64,000 bases of DNA. Source: Yimella lutea. GTDB taxonomy: Bacteria > Actinomycetota > Actinomycetes > Actinomycetales > Dermatophilaceae. The translations under genes were made by a program, and so were the position numbers. Location: contig NZ_VFMO01000001.1 of the NCBI RefSeq assembly GCF_006715095.1, positions 1,178,001 through 1,242,000 on the forward strand. Direction: 5' to 3'. Positions 17,828 to 27,937 of the stretch are shown one piece after another. A model generated the notes under the pieces. That model was not told the DNA's origin. It saw only the letters and a list, made by a program, of their open reading frames with translations, and made no database searches. Within the stretch, counting starts at the first letter, position 1. Each line of letters opens with the position of its first letter.

Positions 17828-19729
17828 ATGCCCTTGAAGACCCGCGACGACGTTCGAAACGTCGCCATCGTTGCTCACGTCGACCACGGCAAGACCACTC
17901 TTGTCGACAAGATGCTCTGGCAGACGGGTGCGTTCTCCGAACGCCAAACCGTCGAGACGACCGGTGAGCGGGTGATGGACTCCGGTGACCTCGAGCGCGA
18001 GAAAGGCATCACGATCCTCGCCAAGAACACCGCGATCAGCTACGACGGCCCCGCCGCCGACGGCCAGAACATCACCATCAACATCATCGACACCCCCGGC
18101 CACGCCGACTTCGGCGGAGAGGTCGAGCGTGGTCTGTCGATGGTCGACGGCGTCGTGCTGCTCGTCGACGCGTCCGAGGGCCCGTTGCCGCAGACCCGCT
18201 TCGTGCTGCGCAAGGCCCTCGCCGCGCACATGCCGGTGATCCTGTGCATCAACAAGGTCGACCGTCCCGACTCGCGCATCGAGGAGGTCGAGGAAGAGGC
18301 CTACGAACTGTTCATGGACCTGCTCGACGATGCGCAGGGCAACATGGACCAACTCGACTTCCCGGTCGTGTACGCGTCCGCCAAGAACGGTGTCGCCTCG
18401 ACGGTTCGTCCGGCGAACGGCGAACTGCCCGAAGGCGATTCGATGGAGCCGCTGTTCAAGACCATCCTGGAGACGATCCCGGCACCGTCGTACGACGACG
18501 ACGCTCCGCTGCAGGCACACGTCACCAACCTCGACTCCAGCAACTTCCTCGGACGCCTGGCGCTGCTGCGTATCCACAACGGTGAGATGCACAAGGGCCA
18601 GCAGGTCACCTGGTGCCGTCATGACGGCACCCAGCAGAAGGTGAAGATCACCGAACTGTTGATGACCCAGGGCCTGGAGCGTCAGCCCGCCGACAGCGCC
18701 GGTCCGGGTGACATCATCGCCGTCGCCGGTATCCCCGAGATCACCATCGGTGAGACGCTCGCCGACCCGGAGAATCCGATCCCGTTGCCGCTCATCACGG
18801 TCGACGAGCCGGCGATCTCGATGACGATCGGCACCAACACCTCGCCGCTGGCCGGCAAGGTGCGTGGTGCGAAGGTCACCGCCCGCCTGGTCAAGGACCG
18901 CCTCGACCGCGAACTCATCGGCAACGTGTCGCTGCGCATCCTGCCGACCGAGCGTCCGGACGCCTGGGAGGTGCAGGGCCGTGGCGAGTTGGCGCTCGCG
19001 ATCCTGGTCGAGCAGATGCGACGTGAGGGCTACGAACTGACCGTCGGCAAGCCGCAGGTGGTCACCAAGGAGATCGACGGCAAGACGCACGAGCCGGTCG
19101 AGGCCCTGACCATCGACACGCCGGAGGAGTACCTCGGCGCGATTACCCAGATCCTCGCGGCGCGCAAGGGTCGCATGGAGCAGATGACCAACCACGGCAC
19201 CGGCTGGATCCGGATGGAGTTCAAGGTGCCCTCGCGCGGCCTCATCGGCTTCCGCACCGAGTTCCTCACCGAGACCCGCGGCACCGGCATCGCGCACCAC
19301 GTCTTCGACGGCTACGAGCCGTGGTACGGCCAGATCGTCACCCGCATGTCGGGTTCGATGGTCGCCGACCGTACCGGCCCGGTCACCGCGTACGCGATGG
19401 TCAACCTGCAGGAGCGCGGCGTGCTGTTCGTCGAGCCCGGCACCGAGGTGTACGAGGGCATGATCGTCGGCGAGAACTCCCGCGCCGACGACATGGACAT
19501 CAACATCACCAAGGAGAAGAAGCTCACCAACGTGCGTGCCTCCTCGGCCGACAACTTCGAGAAGGTCATCCCGCCGCGCAAGCTGTCGCTGGAGCAGAGC
19601 CTGGAGTTCTGCCGCGAGGACGAGTGCGTGGAGGTCACGCCCGAGAGCGTCCGTATCCGCAAGGTGATTCTCGACGCCGGTGAGCGCAACCGCGCTGCAT
19701 CGAAGGCGCGTAACGCCGAGAAGTCCTGA
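17828..19729 (+). CDS. typA: Translational GTPase TypA/BipA
   Basis: A 633-residue GTPase related to EF-G. G1 is AHVDHGKTT (16-24), with DTPGHADFGGE (G3) and NKVD (G4). The C-terminal part has the TypA-specific RGLIGFRTEFLT and MDINITKEKKLTNVR stretches. It acts on ribosomes in 50S assembly and stress or cold adaptation. The ATG at 17828 is chosen because the GTPase fold begins at once (MPLKTRDDVRNVAIV); the frame open further upstream shows no conservation. It is divergent from the peptide importer. Confidence 0.96.
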   Translation: MPLKTRDDVRNVAIVAHVDHGKTTLVDKMLWQTGAFSERQTVETTGERVMDSGDLEREKGITILAKNTAISYDGPAADGQNITINIIDTPGHADFGGEVERGLSMVDGVVLLVDASEGPLPQTRFVLRKALAAHMPVILCINKVDRPDSRIEEVEEEAYELFMDLLDDAQGNMDQLDFPVVYASAKNGVASTVRPANGELPEGDSMEPLFKTILETIPAPSYDDDAPLQAHVTNLDSSNFLGRLALLRIHNGEMHKGQQVTWCRHDGTQQKVKITELLMTQGLERQPADSAGPGDIIAVAGIPEITIGETLADPENPIPLPLITVDEPAISMTIGTNTSPLAGKVRGAKVTARLVKDRLDRELIGNVSLRILPTERPDAWEVQGRGELALAILVEQMRREGYELTVGKPQVVTKEIDGKTHEPVEALTIDTPEEYLGAITQILAARKGRMEQMTNHGTGWIRMEFKVPSRGLIGFRTEFLTETRGTGIAHHVFDGYEPWYGQIVTRMSGSMVADRTGPVTAYAMVNLQERGVLFVEPGTEVYEGMIVGENSRADDMDINITKEKKLTNVRASSADNFEKVIPPRKLSLEQSLEFCREDECVEVTPESVRIRKVILDAGERNRAASKARNAEKS

Positions 19730-19744
19730 GCGCAACGTAATTAG

Positions 19745-20269
19745 ATGGTGACCCCCATGAACCAGAGTATTGACGGCCTACCGGTGGATGTCGACCCCGA
19801 CGCCTACCGGCAGGCGATCGGACGTCTGGTCACCGGGGTCACCGTCGTCACCACTGTGGCCGACGGGCACGACCACGCGATGACGGCGAATGCCGTCACG
19901 TCGGTGTCGCTCGATCCGGTGCGGTTGCTGATCTGCGTGGAGCGGGAGGCTCGTTTCCACGACGCCGTGATGTCCGCGGGTGTCTGGAGCGTCAACATCC
20001 TGGACGCTTCGCAGCGCGCCGCCGCGGTGTGGCTCTCGACGCGGGGGCGCCCCCTGCACAGTCAGCTCGATCGGGTGCCGCATCACCGTGACGAGACGGG
20101 TGTCGCGTTGCTCGACGGCGCGCTGGCAACGATCGTGTGTCGAACCGGTGACACGCTTGTGTCCGGCGACCACACGATCGTGGTCGGCGACGTACTGTCG
20201 TTGCACATCGCCGACCAGCCGGGGGAGGCGCTGGTCTATTTCAGGGGCCGCTTCGGCAGCTACAAGTAG
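19745..20269 (+). CDS. Flavin reductase family protein
   Basis: A 174-residue flavin reductase-like domain. It has the N-terminal AIGRLVTGVTVVTT, TANAVTSVSLDPVRLLICVE in the FMN-binding core, and a terminal VYFRGRFGSYK. These proteins reduce FMN or FAD with NAD(P)H for partner monooxygenases, or bind FMN. No monooxygenase partner is adjacent. The start may be the ATG at 19745 or the one at 19757; neither has a clear ribosome binding site. It follows typA by 15 bases and may be cotranscribed. Confidence 0.85.
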   Translation: MVTPMNQSIDGLPVDVDPDAYRQAIGRLVTGVTVVTTVADGHDHAMTANAVTSVSLDPVRLLICVEREARFHDAVMSAGVWSVNILDASQRAAAVWLSTRGRPLHSQLDRVPHHRDETGVALLDGALATIVCRTGDTLVSGDHTIVVGDVLSLHIADQPGEALVYFRGRFGSYK

Positions 20270-20332
20270 ATCCCGCCTGCGCGGTGTGGCCCGGCGACAA
20301 CCGAGGGTCGGCACGGATCAAGGCATGGACAG

Positions 20333-22171
20333 ATGGGTGAGAACGCAGTGAGTGATAAGCCTTCGCGTCGGGGCCGCTGGATCGCCGCGACCGCCGGTGG
20401 CACGGCGGTCGTCCTGGGTCTGGGTTACGTTGGCACTGCTGCCGCCGTCACCGACAAGATCCCCGACGGCACCACGATTGCAGGCGTCGACGTGGGCGGC
20501 ATGACGAAGGCGAAGGCCGAGGACGCCGTCTCGACCCGAACGCGTTCGATGATGAATCGTCCGATCACCGTGAGCGCCGAAGGCAAGAAGTTCACTCTGG
20601 ACGCCGCCCGTTCCGGTCTCTGGCTCGATCCGGGACGCGCGGCCGACGGACTCACCGGGTTCTCGCTGAATCCGTCCGTGGTGGGCAAGCACCTGTTCGG
20701 CGCGCGCGAGAACCGGTCGTTGACGGCGAAGGCCGACACTCAGAAGTTGGCTGCTGCGATCACCGCGGCCGCCGGCACCTTCAAAGGGTCCGCCGTCAAC
20801 GGGTCGGTGAAGTTCAACAGCGGCAAGGTCGACGTCGTCCGTTCCAAGGACGGCACAGGCATCCGCGCCGACGCCGTCGCCCAGCAGATCGCGAAGGGTT
20901 GGCCGGCCAAGACCGGTTACACCGCCACCATCGGCCACGTCGAGCCGCCGCTGACCAATGCCGAGATCGACGCCTTCGTGAAGGACTTCGCCGGCCCGGC
21001 GATGAGCGGGCCGGTCACCGTCAAGGTCGGCGCCAAGACCTCCAAGATCACGCCCGTCGCGCTCAGCGCCGTGCTCAGCGCCAAGGTCCAGGACGGCACG
21101 TTGAAGCCGGTGATCGACGAGGCCAAGCTGCGCGAAGTGCTCGACACCCTGTCCGGTGAACTCACCACACCTGCGGAGAACGCGCACTACGGTCCGGGTG
21201 GCAGCATCGTGGGAGCCAAGAACGGCTCCGAGGTGGACCCTTCAGGCGCCGGCCCGCTGCTGATCAAGGCGCTGACCGACCCGACCCGCACCCTCACGCT
21301 GAAGTCCAAGCCGGTCAAGGCGGCGATGGTGGCCGCCGACCTGAAGAACCTCGGCACGGAGAAGATCTCCGAGTTCGTGTCGCGCTACCCCGGCGGTGCC
21401 CAGAACGAATCCCGCACCAAGAACATCCAGGTCGCGCTGGCCAAGATCAACGGCATGGTCATCGCACCCGGTGAGCAGTTCAGTCTTCTGCAGTCACTGA
21501 CTCCGATCACCAAGGCGAACGGCTACGTCGAGGCCGGGGTGCTCGTCGACGGCATCCACGAGAAGGGCACCGGCGGTGGCATCTCGCAGGTCTCGACGAC
21601 GATGTACAACGCCGCATTCTTTGCAGGAGTCCGTCTGGATGAGCACACACCACACGCCTATTGGATCCCGCGGTACCCTATGGGACGCGAGTCCACGCTC
21701 TGGGTGCCCACGATCGACCTGCGGTGGACGAACGACACCGGCCGCCCGATCCGCATCGAAGCCGGCACGCAGGACAGCGCCGCGGTGATCAGGTTGTACG
21801 GCACAAAGACCTTCAACGTCTCGACGAACACCGGACCCCAGTTCGCATTCACCGAGCCCAAGACTCGCTACATCACCAAGAAGGGGTGCGAGGTGCAGGC
21901 GCCGGCTCAGGGCTTCAAGGTCACCGTCACCCGTGTCGTCACCGACCTCTCGGGCAAGGTGGTCAAGAACGAGGCGAACACCACGAATTACATCCCGTCC
22001 GACAAGGTCGTCTGCGGCCCTGACCCGAACGCCCCGTCGACCTCGACGGCGCCACGGGCGTCGGCCACGGGCGCGGCTGCGTCGAGTCCACCGACCACAC
22101 CGACCGCACCGGTGTCTGCCTCGGTGTCTCCCTCCTCGACCGCACCGGCGGCGACGTCGACCAAGAAGTAG
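20333..22171 (+). CDS. VanW family protein with peptidoglycan-binding-like domains
   Basis: A 612-residue membrane-anchored, extracytoplasmic protein. One N-terminal membrane segment lies at about residues 16-38. Two repeats of the domain usual before VanW come next (about 40-320), then the VanW domain, with NESRTKNIQVALAKINGMVI, PGEQFSLLQ and GGGISQVSTTMYNAAF, to about 480. A Ser/Thr/Pro/Ala-rich tail from residue 553 ends in KK. VanW proteins are tied to cell-wall functions, but the biochemical role is not settled. A GTG at 20348 is an alternative start. Confidence 0.88.
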   Translation: MGENAVSDKPSRRGRWIAATAGGTAVVLGLGYVGTAAAVTDKIPDGTTIAGVDVGGMTKAKAEDAVSTRTRSMMNRPITVSAEGKKFTLDAARSGLWLDPGRAADGLTGFSLNPSVVGKHLFGARENRSLTAKADTQKLAAAITAAAGTFKGSAVNGSVKFNSGKVDVVRSKDGTGIRADAVAQQIAKGWPAKTGYTATIGHVEPPLTNAEIDAFVKDFAGPAMSGPVTVKVGAKTSKITPVALSAVLSAKVQDGTLKPVIDEAKLREVLDTLSGELTTPAENAHYGPGGSIVGAKNGSEVDPSGAGPLLIKALTDPTRTLTLKSKPVKAAMVAADLKNLGTEKISEFVSRYPGGAQNESRTKNIQVALAKINGMVIAPGEQFSLLQSLTPITKANGYVEAGVLVDGIHEKGTGGGISQVSTTMYNAAFFAGVRLDEHTPHAYWIPRYPMGRESTLWVPTIDLRWTNDTGRPIRIEAGTQDSAAVIRLYGTKTFNVSTNTGPQFAFTEPKTRYITKKGCEVQAPAQGFKVTVTRVVTDLSGKVVKNEANTTNYIPSDKVVCGPDPNAPSTSTAPRASATGAAASSPPTTPTAPVSASVSPSSTAPAATSTKK

Positions 22172-22181
22172 ATTCTGAGGC

Positions 22182-25019
22182 GTGAGCACCACCCCTTCGA
22201 TCGCTGCCGACGCCCTGCGCCGGGCCGGAGTCCGTGATGTCCTGGCCGATGGCACGAACCGCGCCGCGTACTCGACCGACGCCTCGCTGTACCGCTTGAT
22301 GCCGACGGCGGTCGTGCGTCCGCACGATCGGGACGAGGTGCTCGCGACCTTGTCAGTCTGTCGTGAGCTCGGGCTCCCGGTCGTGGCAAGGGGAGCGGGC
22401 ACGTCCTGTGCCGGCAACGCGATCAGCAGCGGGGTCGTGCTTGATTTCTCGCGGCATATGAACACGTTGCTGTCCCTGGACGCGGAGGCAGGTATTGCCG
22501 TCGTCCAGCCGGGTATCGTCCATGCAGCCCTGCAACGACAGGCGCTCGCTGCCGGGTGGCGGTACGGTCCTGATCCCTCGTCGCACACCCGCTGCACGAT
22601 CGGCGGCATGATCGGCAACAACGCGTGCGGATCGAGGGCATTGGGCTACGGCAAGACCTCGAACAACCTGCTCGCGCTCGAGTCGGCGCTCGCCGACGGC
22701 ACCGTGCTGCGAACGTCCGTGGGTGCTCTTCGCAGCGCTGTGTCGGCGTCCGCGCCGGTGCTCGGCGAACTGGACGCGCTGGTCGGCTCCTCGCTGGCGC
22801 TGATCCGACAGGAGTTCGGCCGATTCGGACGTCAGGTGTCCGGGTACGCGATGCAGGAACTGTTGCCGGAGAACGGTTTCGACGTCACACGGTTCCTTTC
22901 CGGGTCGGAGGCGACGCTGGCCATCGCGACCGAGGCAACCGTCCGACTGGTGAAGGAACCCGGACGGCGCGTGTTGATCGTGCTCGGCTACGCCGACATC
23001 TACGACGCCGGCGATGCCGCGGCCGGGCTGTTGCCGTTCGCGCCGATCGCCGTCGAGGGGATGGACCGCCGGATCGTCGACGTCCTCGCCGCCCGACGCG
23101 GACCGGCCGCGGTACCGCCGCTGCCGCGCGGAGACGGCTGGCTGTTCGTCGAGTTGGCCGGTGAGGACGACGGGGAACTGCAGCGTCAGGCCGAACTCGT
23201 TGTGGCACAAGGGTCCTGCCTCGATTCGATGATCGTCACTGATCCCGTCGTTTCTGCCTCGCTCTGGCGGGTGCGTGAGGACGGCGCCGGACTGTCCGGA
23301 CGCTCACCGCGGGATCTGCCGGCCCATGCCGGCTGGGAGGATGCAGCCGTTCCGCCGGCGGAACTCGGTCCGTACCTGCGCGAGTTCGACGACCTGCTGG
23401 TCGAGCACGATCTTTCCGGGCTTCCGTACGGTCACTTCGGTGACGGGTGCCTGCACATTCGGATCGACTTCCCGTTGGCCGCGCCGGGAGGGACATCCCG
23501 GTTCGGTGACTTCCTGGACGCGTCGGCCGAGCTCGTCGCGAAGTACGGCGGTTCGCTGTCCGGGGAGCACGGGGACGGCCGTGCACGCAGCGGACTACTG
23601 CCGCACATGTACTCACCGCAGGCCATCGAACTGTTCGCTCGGGTCAAGCAGATCTTCGACCCCGACGGTCTGCTCAACCCCGGAGTGCTCGTCGACCCAG
23701 ATGCTCCGACCGAACACCTGCGCATCCCTGCGGCGAGGAAGCCCGCGGTGCCGCTCGCGCTGCGCTACCCGCATGACGGCGGCGACTTCGCGCAAGCGGT
23801 CCACCGCTGTACCGGCGTCGGTAAGTGCCGCGCCGACAACAGCGGCACGCACGGAGTCATGTGCCCCTCCTACCTCGCCACCGGCGAGGAGAAGGACTCC
23901 ACGCGAGGCCGCGCCCGTGTCCTGCAGGAGATGCTCAACGGAGAACTCGTCAGCGGCTGGGACGCGCCCGAGGTGCACGACGCTCTCGACTTGTGCCTGT
24001 CGTGCAAGGGCTGCCTGTCCGACTGCCCGACCGGCATCGACATGGCCTCCTACAAGTCCGAGGTGCTGCACCAGACGTACAAGGGCAAGCGACGTCCGGC
24101 GTCGCACTACTCGTTGGGCCGTCTGCCGCAGTGGGTTCGCCTGAGCCGCAAGACTTCTCGTCTTGCTTCGACGCTGAGTGGCGTGGGTGACAGGTTCGCG
24201 TTCGCCAAGAAGCTGGCCGGCGTCGACCCCCGTCGCTCCATCCCGCGATTGGCACCGCGCACCTTCCGTGCCTGGTGTCGCGACAACGGTGTGCCGCTGT
24301 TCGATGCGGCGAACGTCGAACCCGGCCAGGTCGTTCTTCTGGTCGATACCTTCACCGACTACTTCGCGCCCGACACCGGAGCGGCTGCGGTCCGGGTTCT
24401 GCGTGCCGCTGGTGCGCAACCGGTCATCATCGAGCGGGACGGATGCTGTGGGCTGACACTGATCAGCACCGGCCAGCTGGATGAGGCGAAGGAGACCCTC
24501 GGCAGTTCCATTGATGAGCTGGATCTCGCTGCAGCACAAGGGCTTTCGATCGTGGGTCTCGAGCCGTCATGCACGGCGGTGTACCGGAGCGATGCCCACG
24601 AACTCATCGGCGGCGAGGCGTCCGACCGGGTGGCGGGCGCGGTTCTCACGTTGGCGGAGTTCCTGTCGTCGTTGCCCGACTGGCGTGCACCGGACCTGTC
24701 CGGTCGCGCGATCATCGCCCAGCCGCACTGCCACCATCACGCGGTCATGACCTGGTCACCCGATGCGCAGTTGCTCAAGGCTGCCGGAGCCGACGTCCGG
24801 CGACTGTCGGGTTGCTGCGGTCTTGCCGGCAATTTCGGTGTGGAGCAAGGGCATTACGAGGTATCGGTCAAGATCGCGGAGCAACAGCTGCTCCCTGCGC
24901 TCGAAGCTTCACCTGACGCCGTCCTGCTCGCTGACGGTTTCTCCTGCCGGACCCAGGCCGATGACCTCGCCGATCGCAAGGGTCTTCACCTGGCACAGAT
25001 CCTCGACCAAGCGCTCTGA
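22182..25019 (+). CDS. FAD/Fe-S D-lactate dehydrogenase-like oxidoreductase
   Basis: A 945-residue fusion. The N-terminal FAD-binding PCMH domain has PVVARGAGTSCAGNAIS and DPSSHTRCTIGGMIGNNACG. An FAD-oxidase C-terminal domain follows, with GHFGDGCLHIRIDFPL and SGEHGDGRARSG. Then come two cysteine clusters of ferredoxin type (CTGVGKC...MCPS near 545-565, CLSCKGCLSDCP near 605-616) and two CCG domains (DGCCGLT, SGCCGLAGNFG). This is the GlcD-GlcF-like layout of quinone-linked D-lactate or 2-hydroxyacid dehydrogenases. GTG start, 10 bases after the VanW stop. With ldh in the same window, lactate oxidation is plausible. Confidence 0.9.
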   Translation: MSTTPSIAADALRRAGVRDVLADGTNRAAYSTDASLYRLMPTAVVRPHDRDEVLATLSVCRELGLPVVARGAGTSCAGNAISSGVVLDFSRHMNTLLSLDAEAGIAVVQPGIVHAALQRQALAAGWRYGPDPSSHTRCTIGGMIGNNACGSRALGYGKTSNNLLALESALADGTVLRTSVGALRSAVSASAPVLGELDALVGSSLALIRQEFGRFGRQVSGYAMQELLPENGFDVTRFLSGSEATLAIATEATVRLVKEPGRRVLIVLGYADIYDAGDAAAGLLPFAPIAVEGMDRRIVDVLAARRGPAAVPPLPRGDGWLFVELAGEDDGELQRQAELVVAQGSCLDSMIVTDPVVSASLWRVREDGAGLSGRSPRDLPAHAGWEDAAVPPAELGPYLREFDDLLVEHDLSGLPYGHFGDGCLHIRIDFPLAAPGGTSRFGDFLDASAELVAKYGGSLSGEHGDGRARSGLLPHMYSPQAIELFARVKQIFDPDGLLNPGVLVDPDAPTEHLRIPAARKPAVPLALRYPHDGGDFAQAVHRCTGVGKCRADNSGTHGVMCPSYLATGEEKDSTRGRARVLQEMLNGELVSGWDAPEVHDALDLCLSCKGCLSDCPTGIDMASYKSEVLHQTYKGKRRPASHYSLGRLPQWVRLSRKTSRLASTLSGVGDRFAFAKKLAGVDPRRSIPRLAPRTFRAWCRDNGVPLFDAANVEPGQVVLLVDTFTDYFAPDTGAAAVRVLRAAGAQPVIIERDGCCGLTLISTGQLDEAKETLGSSIDELDLAAAQGLSIVGLEPSCTAVYRSDAHELIGGEASDRVAGAVLTLAEFLSSLPDWRAPDLSGRAIIAQPHCHHHAVMTWSPDAQLLKAAGADVRRLSGCCGLAGNFGVEQGHYEVSVKIAEQQLLPALEASPDAVLLADGFSCRTQADDLADRKGLHLAQILDQAL

Positions 25020-25053
25020 GGGCCGGGCACCTCGGCGATCGAGCAGCAGCGGG

Positions 25054-25695
25054 TCAGCGGCTCGCTTCGTGCACCATGATCGCCGCCTGGACGCGGTTGC
25101 CGGCGTCGAGTTTGGCCAGGATGCGCGAGACGTGGGCCTTCACGGTGGGGACGCTCATGTAGAGATCGGCCGCGATGTCGGCATTGGACAACCCGCGGCT
25201 GATCAGGACCGCAACTTCGTGCTCGCGATCGGTGAGTCGCTCCAGGCGGGCGGCGTTCGCGGGGTTGTCGGGCGTGGATGCAGTGACCCGGTCGACCAGT
25301 TGCCGGGTGACGCTGGGGGAGAGCACCGGCTCGCCCTCGCAGACCGCCTTGACCGCGCCGACGAGACGCTCGGGTCGCGAGTCCTTCAGCAGGAAGCCGC
25401 CGGCACCGGCGCGCAATGCCTGCACCACGAGGTCGTCGGCGTCGAACGTGGTCAGGACGATGACGTGTGGCGCGTCGTCCGCCGCACGCAGCGTCGCGGT
25501 GGCGTTGATGCCGTCCATCACCGGCATCCGGATGTCCATGAGTACGACGTCCGGCTTACAGTCGCGGGCGATATCGAGCCCGGCAGCACCGTCGGTCGCC
25601 TCACCCACCACCTCGATGTCGGGCGCGCCGCCGAGGATCATCCGCAGCCCGGCGCGCACCAGAGCGTCGTCGTCGACCAGCAGTACCCGGATCAC
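25054..25695 (-). CDS. NarL/LuxR-family response regulator
   Basis: A 213-residue regulator. The receiver domain has phospho-acceptor D54 (VVLMDIRMPVMDG), with Asp pair 8-10 and the switch Thr in VLTTFDADD. The C-terminal LuxR helix-turn-helix is LTDREHEVAVLISRGLSNADIA to VPTVKAHVSRILAKL. The ATG overlaps the stop of the sensor kinase gene by 4 bases, so the two form a pair. The ABC exporter genes transcribed divergently from the kinase are the likely target. Confidence 0.94.
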   Translation of the reverse strand: MIRVLLVDDDALVRAGLRMILGGAPDIEVVGEATDGAAGLDIARDCKPDVVLMDIRMPVMDGINATATLRAADDAPHVIVLTTFDADDLVVQALRAGAGGFLLKDSRPERLVGAVKAVCEGEPVLSPSVTRQLVDRVTASTPDNPANAARLERLTDREHEVAVLISRGLSNADIAADLYMSVPTVKAHVSRILAKLDAGNRVQAAIMVHEASR

Positions 25696-26909
25696 ACGCC
25701 GACCTTCTCACTGTCGCGCAGCATGGGCAGCACCGCCTTCACGACGAACCGCTCCGATCGGTCGATGCCGTAGTGCAGCGAGCCGCCCGCAAGTTCCACC
25801 CTCTCGGTGAGTCCCAACAGACCCAGTCCTGATTCCGGCAGACCGGTCTCCTGTCGGGTGACGGGGTTGCTCGTGCGGATGCGTAGGCTTACCTCGTCGC
25901 GATCGATGTCGATCGTGATCGGGACCCCACGCGCGTGCTTGCGTCGGTTGGTCAACACCTCCTGCACGACCCGGAAACCACTGCGAGACAACGATTCCGG
26001 GATGTCGTCAAGGTCCCCATGGATGACGAGATCAATCGGTCCGTCGCCGGTCGGGGTGTCCTGCACGAGAGCCTGGACGGCGGACAGATTGGGCTGTGGC
26101 GGTTCGATGCCCACGTTCTCGGCGTCGCGCAGGACGCCCAACACCTCGCGCAGCTCGGTCAGCGCAATCTGCGAGTTGTCGCGGATGATCTCTGCGGCCT
26201 CGCGCACCTGCTGTTCGGACAATCCGGTGCGATAAGCGAGCGCGCCGGAATGCATGGCCACCAGCGAGATCCGGTGAGCCAGGACGTCGTGCATCTCGCG
26301 GGCGATGCGGCTGCGTTCACCTAGTCGGGCTTGCTGGACGCGTGATTTCTCCTGTTCGCCCGCGGCCTGGACTTGGCGACGTAGGTTGGCGACCAACTCC
26401 CGGCGGGCGCCGATCGCGACGCCGACAGCCACACAGAAGGCCGTGCTCAGGAGCGACATGATGACGGAACTCATGATGTCGGCGGTGGAGCGCTGCGGCA
26501 TGGGGTGCAGCAGTTCGTAGACGACCTGGCCGCCCAGCCACCCGATGGATGCGACCACGATCTCCGCCCACCGGCGGCGGGTGCTCAACGAGATGAAGGC
26601 GATCGCCGCAGGAGGCACCGCTGCGACCGCCACCGACGACAGCACGATCGTCGAGGCACAGATCGCGATCGGCCGGCGACGCCGGAAGAACAGCAGGCCC
26701 AGGGAGGCGAGGCCAGCCCCGATCTCGACGATCCACCAACGCGACTCGGCTTCGTAGCCGGGGTAGTTGCTGGTGGCGAGCACCAGCACGAGCACGACGC
26801 TCAGGATCGTCGCCGAGCCGAAGCGCCATGCCTCGCCCCAGGCGTGCCTCAAGCGTCCCGACGAATGCGCCGGTGCCTGCGGTGCGGAGGGACGAAGAGC
26901 TGCGGTCAT
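25692..26909 (-). CDS. Two-component sensor histidine kinase (HisKA_3)
   Basis: A 405-residue kinase with about five to six N-terminal membrane segments (residues 32-170), a short coiled linker, and the HisKA_3 box RSRIAREMHDVLAHR with phospho-accepting H207. The ATPase domain has VVQEVLTNRRKHARG as N box and GLGLLGLTERVELAGGSL as G box. The Arg in TNRRKHA is unusual where Ala or Leu is common, but the key Asn, Lys/Arg and His are kept. The ATG at 26909 is chosen because TACGCT lies 6 bases upstream, as in leaderless genes. Confidence 0.93.
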   Translation of the reverse strand: MTAALRPSAPQAPAHSSGRLRHAWGEAWRFGSATILSVVLVLVLATSNYPGYEAESRWWIVEIGAGLASLGLLFFRRRRPIAICASTIVLSSVAVAAVPPAAIAFISLSTRRRWAEIVVASIGWLGGQVVYELLHPMPQRSTADIMSSVIMSLLSTAFCVAVGVAIGARRELVANLRRQVQAAGEQEKSRVQQARLGERSRIAREMHDVLAHRISLVAMHSGALAYRTGLSEQQVREAAEIIRDNSQIALTELREVLGVLRDAENVGIEPPQPNLSAVQALVQDTPTGDGPIDLVIHGDLDDIPESLSRSGFRVVQEVLTNRRKHARGVPITIDIDRDEVSLRIRTSNPVTRQETGLPESGLGLLGLTERVELAGGSLHYGIDRSERFVVKAVLPMLRDSEKVGV

Positions 26910-26915
26910 CGCTCC

Positions 26916-26921
26916 AGCGTA
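26916..26921 (-). promoter_or_regulatory. -10 box for a probable leaderless kinase transcript
   Basis: TACGCT (read on the minus strand) lies 6 bases before the kinase ATG, matching the TANNNT-N6-start arrangement seen at other genes here. Confidence 0.5.
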
Positions 26922-27040
26922 GGCAGTGGCGGGGCAGGCCAATATCCGTCCCTGGTCGCAGCCGACCCCCTACGAAAGTCGCACCAGGTGCATCCCCGAG
27001 GCCGATGCGCCGGCGTCCTCGGACGCGAAGGATGGTCACC

Positions 27041-27937
27041 ATGATCGAAGTCAACGGATTGACCAGAACCTACGGAGCGCATCGCGCCGTGGACGACGTG
27101 ACCTTCCGGGCCGAGCCCGGCCGGGTCACCGGCTTCCTCGGTCCGAACGGTGCCGGCAAGTCCACCTGCATGCGGATGATGGTCGGGCTGACACCACCCA
27201 CCGCCGGTACTGCGACCATTCTCGAGCGGCAGTACACCGCGCTGCCGAACCCGGGCCGCCACGTGGGGGTGTTGCTCGATGCGTCGGCCCAGCACCCGGG
27301 GCGCACCGGACGTGAGGTACTTACTCTCGGCGCTCGCACGATGGGTCTGCCGAAGGGGCGGGTCGACGAACTGCTCGAAGTCGTTGGCCTCACCCCCGTC
27401 GAGGCGAAGCGTCAGGTGCGCAACTACTCGCTCGGCATGCGCCAGCGGCTGGGGATCGCCCATGCGCTGCTCGGTGACCCCAAGGTGCTGATCCTGGACG
27501 AGCCGGCCAACGGACTCGACCCGGCGGGCATTCGCTGGATGCGCAGTCTGCTGCGTGGCTTCGCGGACGAGGGCGGCACCGTGCTGCTGTCCTCACACCT
27601 GTTGCACGAGATCGAGGTGATCGCGGACGACCTCGTGGTCATCGGCCGCGGTCGCATCGTGGCACAGGGGGCCAAGCAGGAACTGCTCGCTACAGCAGGC
27701 ACTTCGGTCACCAGCACCGACAACCAGCGCCTGGGTGAAGCTCTTGCCGGACAAGGCGTTTCGGTGACCGCTGTGGGGCAGAAGCTGCGCGTCGACGCGG
27801 AACCGATCGTTGTGGGCAAGGTTGCGCTGCAGCACCAGATCGTCCTGACCGAACTCACCAGTGCCGGCGCCGCCGGGCTCGAGGACATGTTCCTCCAACT
27901 CACCGCGGGCGACGCCCGAGAAGGGGTCGCAGCATGA
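27041..27937 (+). CDS. ABC transporter ATP-binding protein (DrrA-like)
   Basis: A 298-residue ATPase: Walker A GPNGAGKST, signature YSLGMRQR, Walker B VLILDEPANGLD, H-loop SSHLLHE. The order and length match ATPases of ABC-2 exporters (drug, lantibiotic or Na+ export). The ATG at 27041 is chosen because GAAGGA lies 8 bases upstream; the frame open to 26828 is the shadow of the divergent kinase. The stop overlaps the permease ATG. The substrate is not known; the divergent two-component system suggests an envelope-stress or antibiotic-sensing exporter. Confidence 0.92.
   Translation: MIEVNGLTRTYGAHRAVDDVTFRAEPGRVTGFLGPNGAGKSTCMRMMVGLTPPTAGTATILERQYTALPNPGRHVGVLLDASAQHPGRTGREVLTLGARTMGLPKGRVDELLEVVGLTPVEAKRQVRNYSLGMRQRLGIAHALLGDPKVLILDEPANGLDPAGIRWMRSLLRGFADEGGTVLLSSHLLHEIEVIADDLVVIGRGRIVAQGAKQELLATAGTSVTSTDNQRLGEALAGQGVSVTAVGQKLRVDAEPIVVGKVALQHQIVLTELTSAGAAGLEDMFLQLTAGDAREGVAA

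Noticed and set aside
17729..19735. Long open frame antisense to typA
   Set aside because: Mirror of typA codon bias. The product is rich in His, Arg and Asp without any domain.
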